DNA from: Planctomycetia bacterium
GTDB lineage: Bacteria > Planctomycetota > Planctomycetia > Pirellulales > Thermoguttaceae
Assembly: GCA_030539035.1 (NCBI GenBank)
Contig: JAUNSU010000017.1
Coordinates: 1-47,342 of the forward strand
Length of the DNA: 47,342 nucleotides
Direction: 5' to 3'
Both the position numbers and the translations under genes were made by a program. The notes beneath the pieces were generated by a model, which worked only from the letters and a program-made list of their open reading frames with translations, did no database searches and was not told where the DNA came from. Below, in pieces: positions 9,637 to 16,221 of the stretch (positions are counted from its first letter, which is position 1; each line of letters starts with the position of its first letter).

Positions 9637-10443
9637 ATGAAAAAGAAAAAAATTTCCAATCCCTTTTCTCTTTTTGCATTCCAGGATATCATTACCTCGG
9701 TCTCCGGGATCTTTATTTTCTTGACCCTTCTGCTCGCTCTTGATCTTGTTTCCAGGGTATTAAACGCTTCCATGGATACTCCTGCCCCAAGAGAAAATTT
9801 CGAAAAAATGAAAGAGGCCGTAAAGACATTTTCCGATGAAATCAAAAAGGGAAATGAACTGATCGCAAAAAAAATCGCAGATCAGGCCGTCTTTCTCAAC
9901 CTCTCTGAAGAACAGCTCGCAGAAATAAACAGGGATCTTGAAAAACAGATCAAAGAGACCCGGCAGGAAATGGAGCGTCTGAAAAAAAATTATACAGCCC
10001 TGGAAAAGGAAGAAAAAAATATTCCGCTCTATGAAAATGATTTAAAACGTTTGCAAAAAAAACTGAGTGATCTGCAAAAACAAAATATCGAACTGGACAA
10101 ACAGATCGAGATCGTCCAAAATAATAAAATGAATTTCTTTTCCCGGGAAAGCGGACACAAAGAAACCCCTTGGGTAGTTGATCTCTGCGGAACAAAAACC
10201 ACCGTTCTTTCTCTCAGTCAAAAAATCCGAAAAGACTTTCCGGATCATAAGGCTTTCCTGCGATGGATCCGGGGATGCAACCGGCAAACGGAGTACTTTA
10301 TTCTCGTTGTTCGTCCCTCCGCCTGCGAATTCTGCGGGGAAGTGCAGGATGATATTACAAAAGCCGGATTCAAAATAGGAGTGGAAATCATCGGCGAAAA
10401 CGAAGAGATCATTGTTCAGGACAAGAAGAGGACCAACCCATGA
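9637..10443 (+). CDS. MotB/ExbD-like stator partner 1, coiled-coil, no OmpA domain
   Basis: A 268-residue protein. A short basic N-terminus is followed by one transmembrane helix (about 17-41) that starts with Asp17 in the context FAFQDIITSVSGIFIF, the place where MotB, TolR and ExbD carry their ion-binding Asp. A coiled coil (about 50-165) follows, then a compact domain (about 175-260) containing LVVRPSACEFCGEVQDD and a conserved-looking 'alpha-helix then Gly-Phe' turn. There is no OmpA-type peptidoglycan-binding domain. The stop codon overlaps the next start (ATGA at 10440-10443), so the two products are probably made in fixed ratio. With the upstream channel gene it should form an ion-driven motor. 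The ribosome site is weak. Confidence 0.65.
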   Translation: MKKKKISNPFSLFAFQDIITSVSGIFIFLTLLLALDLVSRVLNASMDTPAPRENFEKMKEAVKTFSDEIKKGNELIAKKIADQAVFLNLSEEQLAEINRDLEKQIKETRQEMERLKKNYTALEKEEKNIPLYENDLKRLQKKLSDLQKQNIELDKQIEIVQNNKMNFFSRESGHKETPWVVDLCGTKTTVLSLSQKIRKDFPDHKAFLRWIRGCNRQTEYFILVVRPSACEFCGEVQDDITKAGFKIGVEIIGENEEIIVQDKKRTNP

Positions 10444-11348
10444 GAAGAAAAAATATTCAAGGCGACAGCCTCGAACTTTTCCTCGATACGATCTGCAATA
10501 CGTTCGGCGGGATCCTGTTTATCGCGCTTCTTGTGATCATCCTTTTGCAAATATCGGGGAAGAACCAACTGGAATCAACACCGCAGGACACTGTCGATGA
10601 AATGGAATACATTCAGGTTCAAAATGAATATGAACAGCTGAAAGAAGAATGGGAACATCTCTCCAAACAGATCCGAAAGATCGAAGAAATGAATCATAAA
10701 TTTACGCAGGATTCCCTGAAAAATGAATTCGAAAAGATGAAGAAACTGCAAAAGAATTTCAAAATCGGAATGCAGGAAAAAGAAGATCTGCTGAAAAAAT
10801 CGATCAAAGCGTCCAAAGAAACCGGAATGATTTCACAAGCTCTTGATGCGCTCAATAAGCAGTGCCGGGACGAAGAAAAAGTGAAAAAGAAAAAAGAAAA
10901 AATCCTGAACAAGGAAGAAGATAAAAAAGTCCGCAAGCGAACACTTCCCCAAATGCGTCCAACCAGTAAGCGGGAAATCGCGGTAATTCTCCGGTTCAAT
11001 CGATTTTATCTTTGGCATCGATACAATAAGTACGGCACCAATATCGGATTGAATACGGACGATTTTTTGGTCCTTTCGGAAGATAAGAAAATTCGGGAAA
11101 CACTCCCCAATATTACGAAGGGAATCCCTTTGGATCAGGGAGACCCAAGTCCCGCGATCAAAAGAAAACTCGAATCTTTCTCCCCTCAAAATTACAAATT
11201 ATCTTTCCTGATTTGGCCGGATTCCTATGATTCCTGGAAAACCGTGCAGAATGCGGTGGGAAATTTGGGATTCGATTATACACCTATCCCGACATACAAC
11301 GGCTGCCTTTGGGTTGATCGCGGCGGAAAAAACAGAGATGTCCAATAA
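10440..11348 (+). CDS. MotB/ExbD-like stator partner 2, paralogue of the upstream gene
   Basis: A 302-residue protein whose ATG overlaps the upstream TGA, with AAGAGGA about 8 bases before it. A single helix (about 16-38) begins with Asp16 in ELFLDTICNTFGGILFIALL, which lines up with the Asp17 helix of the preceding gene (F-x-D-x-I, then G-I). A Lys/Glu-rich coiled coil occupies about 55-175. The C-terminal domain (about 180-300) includes LSFLIWPDSYDSWKTVQNAV and then GFDY, resembling the end of the upstream protein in pattern. Again no OmpA domain is present. The simplest reading is a heteromeric pair of B-type subunits in one motor. Coding ends 70 bp before the promoter-like element at 11418. 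Confidence 0.65.
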   Translation: MRRKNIQGDSLELFLDTICNTFGGILFIALLVIILLQISGKNQLESTPQDTVDEMEYIQVQNEYEQLKEEWEHLSKQIRKIEEMNHKFTQDSLKNEFEKMKKLQKNFKIGMQEKEDLLKKSIKASKETGMISQALDALNKQCRDEEKVKKKKEKILNKEEDKKVRKRTLPQMRPTSKREIAVILRFNRFYLWHRYNKYGTNIGLNTDDFLVLSEDKKIRETLPNITKGIPLDQGDPSPAIKRKLESFSPQNYKLSFLIWPDSYDSWKTVQNAVGNLGFDYTPIPTYNGCLWVDRGGKNRDVQ

Positions 11349-11417
11349 TCCATTACCGCCAATCATTTTCAATTCACTCCGTTTTCACTGAATCCTTCTC
11401 CTTTTCCCTGTTGGATC

Positions 11418-11453
11418 TTGTTTTTGCCGGACAGGTTTCTTATACTTGTCCGG
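11418..11453 (+). promoter_or_regulatory. Promoter with the -10 box inside an inverted repeat
   Basis: TTGTTT (11418-11423), 17 bases, then TATACT (11441-11446) form a sigma70-like promoter for the gene at 11519. Perfect 7-bp arms CCGGACA (11427-11433) and TGTCCGG (11447-11453) flank the -10 box, as for a repressor operator. The same repeat could be a weak terminator of the upstream operon, but no T-run follows it. Confidence 0.45.
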
Positions 11454-11518
11454 TCTGAAATGATTCAATATTCGGATTTTTCAAAATCAAATTCGATTCA
11501 GTGAAAGGAAATCGCATT

Positions 11519-12331
11519 ATGGATTCTGCGGAAAAAATTTCTTTGTCGAACGACCGGCTTTTTACCCGCGGTGAAGAGAGAACGGTTGGACACTTTTTTC
11601 TTTCCAACTCCAGCCTCCCTCTCCGTTGGACTCTCGTCGATCAAAGAGATCAAAAAGGAAATCGGGTCAACCGCTTTGAGATACGAAAAAACGATCTGAT
11701 CGTTCGAGCCGATACTCCATCCCATTTCTACTTCATTACCGTTCAAGCGATCAGCCCGGACAAAGAAACGGTTTGCGATGATTTCATGATTTTTATTTGC
11801 GCGGAAAAACGGATCACACTTTGCCGGGATCAATGGCCGGCCAACAAGCCTGTTCAATTTCGAGTTCGGATCAATGAAAAAACGGTATCCAATACCGATA
11901 CGGCTTGGACAACCCGATTCCCGCAAATCAAAATTATTGTCCCCAAAGGAACATTTCATTTTTCTTCAGGGATCTTCTCGCCGTTTTTGGCCCGTTTGGA
12001 AAATGAAGAAAAAATTCCTCTGATCCCATCGGAAATACGATCCATCCATTATTCTGTTTTCAAAAAAGAAAGCAGACGTTCCTTTTCTGAAGAACGGGCA
12101 ATCGAAGGACATCAAAAAGCGGAAATACCGGTTTTTCCTTGGTTTTTAAAAAAGCCGATTGTCGATTTAAATTGGAATACGGACAAAATCGGATATAATT
12201 TTTTGCACTTTCCTTCTGCCCGATTCGATGATCCTTTTCCGGAACAAGGTGTCTATACGGTCCAGTACGATATTGTTCCCCAATCCGAAGAACCGGTCAA
12301 ATTCTTTTTTACCGTCCATATTGTTCGATAA
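11519..12331 (+). CDS. Unrecognised protein downstream of the stator genes
   Basis: The preferred start is ATG 11519, 8 bases after AAAGGAA; a GTG at 11501 in frame would put the ribosome site inside the gene. The product is 270 residues, with no signal peptide and no membrane helix. Alternating hydrophobic residues and short strands suggest a beta-rich fold (for example FRVRINEKTVS and YTVQYDIVPQ), possibly two immunoglobulin-like sheets, but I recognise no family. It lies on the same strand as the cluster, 170 bp behind the last stator gene and behind a separate promoter/operator, so it may be a regulator or effector made on different terms. Function unknown. Confidence 0.55.
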   Translation: MDSAEKISLSNDRLFTRGEERTVGHFFLSNSSLPLRWTLVDQRDQKGNRVNRFEIRKNDLIVRADTPSHFYFITVQAISPDKETVCDDFMIFICAEKRITLCRDQWPANKPVQFRVRINEKTVSNTDTAWTTRFPQIKIIVPKGTFHFSSGIFSPFLARLENEEKIPLIPSEIRSIHYSVFKKESRRSFSEERAIEGHQKAEIPVFPWFLKKPIVDLNWNTDKIGYNFLHFPSARFDDPFPEQGVYTVQYDIVPQSEEPVKFFFTVHIVR

Positions 12332-12371
12332 TTTCGCTGCTCTTTACCCCGATAAAAAAAAGAAAGTTCTG

Positions 12372-12560
12372 ATGATCATGTGCGATCCCGATATTTTTTC
12401 CGCTTGCGCCGTAAGTTCAAAAGAGATCAGGCTGGAATGCATTGTTCCCAAAGAGGCCGTAATGTTCGAATGGCAATACACCTTTGAAGAGGATCCCAAA
12501 CCGGCCGATTGGATCACCATTACAATAAGTGATCCCTCTGATTTTCAAGAATTGGGATGA
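12372..12560 (+). CDS. Possible small protein of 62 residues
   Basis: An ATG at 12372 opens a 62-codon frame ending in TGA at 12558-12560, 40 bp after the previous gene. The product contains IRLECIVPKEAVMFEWQY and ends in a Pro/Asp-rich stretch; it looks like a beta-rich cytosolic fragment similar in style to the gene before it. The purine-rich AAAGAAAG upstream is only a modest ribosome site. The frame could be extended upstream over the previous gene, but that overlap is unlikely. It may be a real small gene or a remnant. Confidence 0.35.
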   Translation: MIMCDPDIFSACAVSSKEIRLECIVPKEAVMFEWQYTFEEDPKPADWITITISDPSDFQELG

Positions 12561-12606
12561 GAAAAAAGATAAGAAAAATATATGAAGTATAAATAAGCGA
12601 AAAAAT

Positions 12607-12641
12607 GGAGAAAATACCGGAATCCGGCGGTAAATTTCTCC
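12607..12641 (+). terminator. Hairpin after the GTPase/stator cluster
   Basis: GGAGAAA (12607-12613) pairs with TTTCTCC (12635-12641), and TACCG with CGGTA forms an inner stem with a small internal mismatch and an 8-base loop. The DNA that follows is pyrimidine-rich but lacks a clean T-run. It is the best candidate for the end of the cluster. Confidence 0.4.
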
Positions 12642-13044
12642 AGATTCTCCTTCTTTCGCAAAATTTCTTTCTTTCAGACAAAAATTTCCGAAATTTTGTT
12701 TTTTGTAATTTTTATCGATGATAGGGAGACTTTCGATGTTTTCGGCAAAAAGAAGGATTTTATCGGAAAAATTTACCGGAATTTTTCCATCGGTGCCCGT
12801 TGCAAGACTTTCAAGATAAACATATACTTGTCTTATATCGGTTCTGCGAATTCTTTCCAAATGGATATCATTCGGAAAAATGAAGTGCCGTTTTTTGAAA
12901 TCGTGAGTAAAGTAAAAGGGGGCGGGCTTCGATTCCAAATTCGATCGCTCCGCAAATACTGTTGACCGCAAAACACGAGATTTAACTTAAGCCCCGCGCT
13001 CAAGTATCATCACACCATATGATTTCTGGACAGTGTTAAGGATA
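12642..13044. other. AT-rich spacer without a convincing gene
   Basis: About 400 bp of AT-rich sequence. Open frames exist on both strands, but they overlap one another and lack good ribosome sites. The last 80 bp must hold the promoter of the enolase-family gene; TTGACC at 12962 is a possible -35 but has no good -10 at the right distance. Confidence 0.4.
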
Positions 13045-14079
13045 ATGAAACTCAGAATTATACGAATGGATCTTCCGCTAAAACATGTCGCGATCGTAAT
13101 GAACAGCACGATCAGTGTTGTTCGGACCTTGGTCGTTGAATTGGAACAGGACGGCTTGCGCGGATATGGGGAGGTTTATGAAGATAAACGGTTTGGAATA
13201 ACCGTTGAAAAAATGGCGCAGGATCTTGAAGGAATGAGAGAAGCATTGGCTTCTTATGCTCTTGCCGATCCCATTGCATTTGCGCGCATGATCTCGGAAA
13301 AGCTGGAAGGAAAAACGGAAGCACAATCGGCGTTGGAAATGGCCGCCTGCGATCTTTGGGGGAAAATGCTGAATCAGCCTCTTTGGCGGCTTTGGGATAT
13401 GGTTCCCTCAAACGCTCCTTTATCGAGCTATACATTAACTCTTGACTCGGTTTTTCGAATTCTGGAAAAGTTCGAAGAATATCCCGATTGGCCCATTTAC
13501 CGCTTTAAGCTGGGATCTTCTTCCGATATGGACATTCTGCGCGAAGTGCGTAAAAAAACAAAAGCAATTTTTCGGGTCGATATGGATGGAACCTGGACGG
13601 TGGAGCAGACTCTGAAAAATCTTGATGAACTTCAGGATCTTGGCGTCGAATTGATCGAACAGCCGATCCATTATGAAGATTGGGATGGAATGGCCCGAAT
13701 TCACAAAGCCTCCAAGATTCCGATCTACGCCGATGAAAGCTGCCGTTCGCAGGAAGATATCGAAAAATGCGCCGCGTGCTTCGATGGAATCAATCTGAAG
13801 CCGTCGAAGTTTGGCGGACTTTTCCCTACTCTGATGGCCCTGGGACAAACAAAGTACCTCGGATTAAAGGCAATGATCGGAAATACGGTCGAATCTTCCG
13901 TCGCCGCAAGCGCGGTCTCTCAATTTGCGCCCGCTTTGGATTGCATTTATATCGATGGTCCCCTTCTGATCGACCGAAAAGTGGGATATGGAGTTCAACT
14001 GGATCACGGAAAAGTGATCTATTCCAAAGAAAACGGAACGGGCATCTGTTTTCACAATGAACGAAGAAGGGCCGACTGA
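13045..14079 (+). CDS. Enolase-superfamily enzyme, dipeptide epimerase-like
   Basis: A 344-residue member of the muconate-lactonizing-enzyme branch of the enolase superfamily. The start is taken at ATG 13045 (TTAAGGATA just before it); a GTG at 13033 is the alternative. An N-terminal capping domain (1-125) precedes the barrel. Active-site residues appear in the expected order: Lys155 in RFKLG, metal ligands Asp179 (VDMDG), Glu205 (LIEQPI) and Asp230 (ADES), and Lys252 in NLKPSKFGG. A lysine on each face fits 1,1-proton transfer, as in L-Ala-D/L-Glu epimerase, which recycles cell-wall peptides. The first Lys of the usual K-x-K is Arg153 here. The exact substrate cannot be read from sequence; other acid-sugar or N-acyl amino acid enzymes of this branch remain possible. 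Confidence 0.75.
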   Translation: MKLRIIRMDLPLKHVAIVMNSTISVVRTLVVELEQDGLRGYGEVYEDKRFGITVEKMAQDLEGMREALASYALADPIAFARMISEKLEGKTEAQSALEMAACDLWGKMLNQPLWRLWDMVPSNAPLSSYTLTLDSVFRILEKFEEYPDWPIYRFKLGSSSDMDILREVRKKTKAIFRVDMDGTWTVEQTLKNLDELQDLGVELIEQPIHYEDWDGMARIHKASKIPIYADESCRSQEDIEKCAACFDGINLKPSKFGGLFPTLMALGQTKYLGLKAMIGNTVESSVAASAVSQFAPALDCIYIDGPLLIDRKVGYGVQLDHGKVIYSKENGTGICFHNERRRAD

Positions 14080-14106
14080 TACGATTTTCCGGAAAAGGTC
14101 CCTTCC

Positions 14107-14125
14107 GACAGGGGATTTTCCTGTC
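14107..14125 (+). terminator. Short hairpin followed by an A/T-rich tail
   Basis: GACAGG pairs with CCTGTC across a 7-base loop, followed by AAAATTTATTT. It lies between the enolase-family gene and the adenosyltransferase gene and could be a weak terminator or attenuator. Confidence 0.35.
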
Positions 14126-14172
14126 AAAATTTATTTCGGTAAAAATTTTTTCGAAATTTTCAGGATAAAAAA

Positions 14173-14727
14173 ATGGCTTTGGACAAAAGGCGGCGCATTT
14201 ATACCCGACGGGGCGATCTCGGAGAAACTTCCCTCTGCTTTGGACCAAGGGTCGGAAAAGATCAGATCCGAATCATTATTTGCGGGCAATTGGACGAATT
14301 GAACTCTTTTCTCGGCCTGATCCGAACAGAAAAGCTCGCTCCCGGCATTGAACCGATCCTTGTTCAGATCCAGAAAAAGATCTTTCAGCTCAGTTCTGAA
14401 ATTACCACCTATTCCCCGGCAAAGCATGAAATCCCTGTTGTTGGCCCCAACGATATTCAGGAATTGGAGCAGTGGATCGATGCCTGGGAACCGACTCTCC
14501 CGCCCTTGACGAACTTCATTCTTCCCGGCGGCTGCCGAAGCGCCGCTCTTTTCCATGTTGCCCGATCCGTTTGCCGTCGAGCCGAGCGCCATGTCGTCCT
14601 TTTGATCCGAAAAGATCCCTCTGTTTCCCGTTTTTCCATCGGCTGGCTCAACCGCTTGAGTGATCTTCTTTTTATTTTTGCCCGTGCGGAAAATTTGGCG
14701 AATCATTTTCAGGAAGAAAATGTCTGA
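14173..14727 (+). CDS. PduO-type cob(I)alamin adenosyltransferase
   Basis: A 184-residue protein with the standard features of the PduO family: IYTRRGDLGETSL near the N-terminus (the ATP-binding loop), CGQLDELNSFLGLIR, and a C-terminal FILPGGCRSAALFHVARSVC followed at once by RRAERHVV. The enzyme moves the adenosyl group of ATP onto reduced cobalamin to make coenzyme B12, in the cytosol. Length is normal for the family. The start ATG 14173 follows AGGA by about 8 bases. No B12-dependent enzyme is visible nearby, so its customer lies elsewhere. A variant loop GDLGETSLCFG replaces the more usual GDDGTTGLGDG. Confidence 0.85.
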   Translation: MALDKRRRIYTRRGDLGETSLCFGPRVGKDQIRIIICGQLDELNSFLGLIRTEKLAPGIEPILVQIQKKIFQLSSEITTYSPAKHEIPVVGPNDIQELEQWIDAWEPTLPPLTNFILPGGCRSAALFHVARSVCRRAERHVVLLIRKDPSVSRFSIGWLNRLSDLLFIFARAENLANHFQEENV

Positions 14728-14773
14728 TTTTATGTAATATGGACGTTCCTCCCCGTGTTTTTTTTTGAATTTT

Positions 14774-14782
14774 TGATATAAT
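14774..14782 (+). promoter_or_regulatory. Extended -10 promoter element for dapL
   Basis: TGATATAAT contains a perfect TATAAT with the TG of an extended -10, about 100 bp before the dapL start. No good -35 box is present at 17 bases, which is common for extended -10 promoters. Confidence 0.45.
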
Positions 14783-14884
14783 ACAAGGATCGGCTTTAAA
14801 TAAAAACAGCCAATTACGTGTATTGTATTTTGAATCAATTACCGTTCAAAAGTGGTTGATAGACATCGTTTTCAGGACATAAAA

Positions 14885-16117
14885 ATGCAGGATCCTTATT
14901 TTCAGAAATTGTTTGCCGATCGAATTGGCGGAATTAACTACGGAAAAGATACCGAAATCTATAAGTTCGAGAAGATCAAACGGGCCAAGCGAAAAGCGCT
15001 GGCCGATTTTCCCGATCGCCATCTCATCGATTTTGGGATCGGTGAAAATGATGAAATGGCCGCTCCCTCCGTTCGCAAGGTAATGGAAGAGGAATTGAAT
15101 AAACGGGAAAATCGGGGATACGCCGATAATGGGTGCATCGAATACAAGCAGGCAGTTGCCCGATTCATGAAGCGGCGCTTTCATGTCGATCTGGATCCCG
15201 TCTCCGAGATCAATCACTGCATGGGCTCGAAAACAGCGCTTGCGATGATCCCGAAAGCCTTTATCAATCCCGGCGATATTACCTTAATGACCGTTCCCGG
15301 CTATCCGGTCGCGGGAACTCACACAAAGTACTGCGGCGGAACCGTTCATTCCCTTCCTTTAAAAGCGGAAAACGATTTCTATCCGGATCTCGATGGAATT
15401 CCGGACTCCATCCTTGAGAAAACAAAATTACTGGTGATCAATTATCCGAACAGTCCGACTGGACAGCTCGGAACACCGGCGTTTTTTGAAAAAGTAATCG
15501 ATTTCGCAAAGAAAAATGAGATCGTTGTCGTTCAGGATGCCGCGCATTCCATGTTCAGTTTTCGTGAACGTCCGATCAGTTTTCTGGAGATCGACGGCGC
15601 GAAAGATGTCGGAATTGAGATCCATTCCATGTCGAAAGGCTGGAATATGATCGGCTGGCGGCTCGGCTGGGTTTGCGGAAACGAGCGGATCGTTCACGCG
15701 TTCGCCGATATCAAGGACAACAGCGACAGCGGACAGTTCCTTGCGATTCAAAAAGCGGCCGTTGCCGCTCTGGACGACGATTCCATTCCGGATCAGGCGC
15801 GGCTCAAATATCGCCGCCGCTTGGAAAAACTGGTTGCCGCCCTGAAAAAAATGGGATTCCCCTGTGAAGTCCCCGGCGGAACCTATTTTCTTTATGCAAA
15901 AGCACCCAAAGCGATCGAAGGCGGCCGCGTCTTCGCAAATGCCGAAGAAGTGAGCCAATTTTTGATCACCGAGCAGTCCATTTGTACTGTTCCCTGGGAT
16001 AATGTCGCCCCCTATCTCCGGTTTTCGGTTACTTATCTCGCCGATGGAGAAGAAGCGGAAGATAATTTGATGAAAGAATTCCTGGATCGATTGGAACAAT
16101 TCCGATTTGTCTTCTAA
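14885..16117 (+). CDS. dapL: LL-diaminopimelate aminotransferase
   Basis: Start chosen at ATG 14885: AGGA lies 7 bases upstream and the product then begins MQDPYFQKLFADRIGG, the usual DapL N-terminus. A GTG at 14852 would add 11 residues. The 410-residue product is a class I/II PLP aminotransferase: GIGENDEMAAPSV, then YADNGCIEYK, the substrate/PLP region INYPNSPTGQLG, and SMSKGWNMIGWRLGW, in which Lys251 should bind PLP. DapL turns tetrahydrodipicolinate into LL-diaminopimelate in one step with glutamate, bypassing the succinylase or acetylase routes for lysine and peptidoglycan. The route is well known in the PVC group. SKGW where SKTF is more usual may mark a subtype. It stands alone between hairpins and is probably transcribed singly. 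Confidence 0.88.
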   Translation: MQDPYFQKLFADRIGGINYGKDTEIYKFEKIKRAKRKALADFPDRHLIDFGIGENDEMAAPSVRKVMEEELNKRENRGYADNGCIEYKQAVARFMKRRFHVDLDPVSEINHCMGSKTALAMIPKAFINPGDITLMTVPGYPVAGTHTKYCGGTVHSLPLKAENDFYPDLDGIPDSILEKTKLLVINYPNSPTGQLGTPAFFEKVIDFAKKNEIVVVQDAAHSMFSFRERPISFLEIDGAKDVGIEIHSMSKGWNMIGWRLGWVCGNERIVHAFADIKDNSDSGQFLAIQKAAVAALDDDSIPDQARLKYRRRLEKLVAALKKMGFPCEVPGGTYFLYAKAPKAIEGGRVFANAEEVSQFLITEQSICTVPWDNVAPYLRFSVTYLADGEEAEDNLMKEFLDRLEQFRFVF

Positions 16118-16118
16118 T

Positions 16119-16166
16119 GCGCCTCGAATTTCGATCTGAAGGGGAACAGAAATTTTCCGAGGGCGC
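16119..16166 (+). terminator. Long hairpin between dapL and uvrA
   Basis: GCGCCTCG (16119-16126) pairs with CGAGGGCGC (16158-16166) with one bulge, and AATTTC with GAAATT makes an inner stem. The sequence begins directly after the dapL stop codon, so it is a likely terminator or mRNA-end hairpin, although no T-run follows. Confidence 0.45.
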
Positions 16167-16221
16167 AAAACGCAAGATTCCATCGAAATTTTGGGAATAA
16201 AATTTTTGGATCAGGAAAAAT

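Noticed and set aside
8698..11348. Zorya-type defence system
   Set aside because: The channel protein lacks the long ZorA tail, the partners lack the OmpA domain of ZorB, and no ZorC, ZorD or ZorE-like gene is present. Only a distant functional analogy is kept.
8698..11348. Flagellar motor or Tol-Pal genes
   Set aside because: No peptidoglycan-binding domain, no TolA, TolB or Pal, and no flagellar genes nearby.
12417..12971. Minus-strand frame of 184 codons and a plus-strand frame at 12696-12965
   Set aside because: The two overlap, the minus frame also covers the small plus-strand ORF and hairpin, neither has a good start site, and the peptides show no domain pattern.
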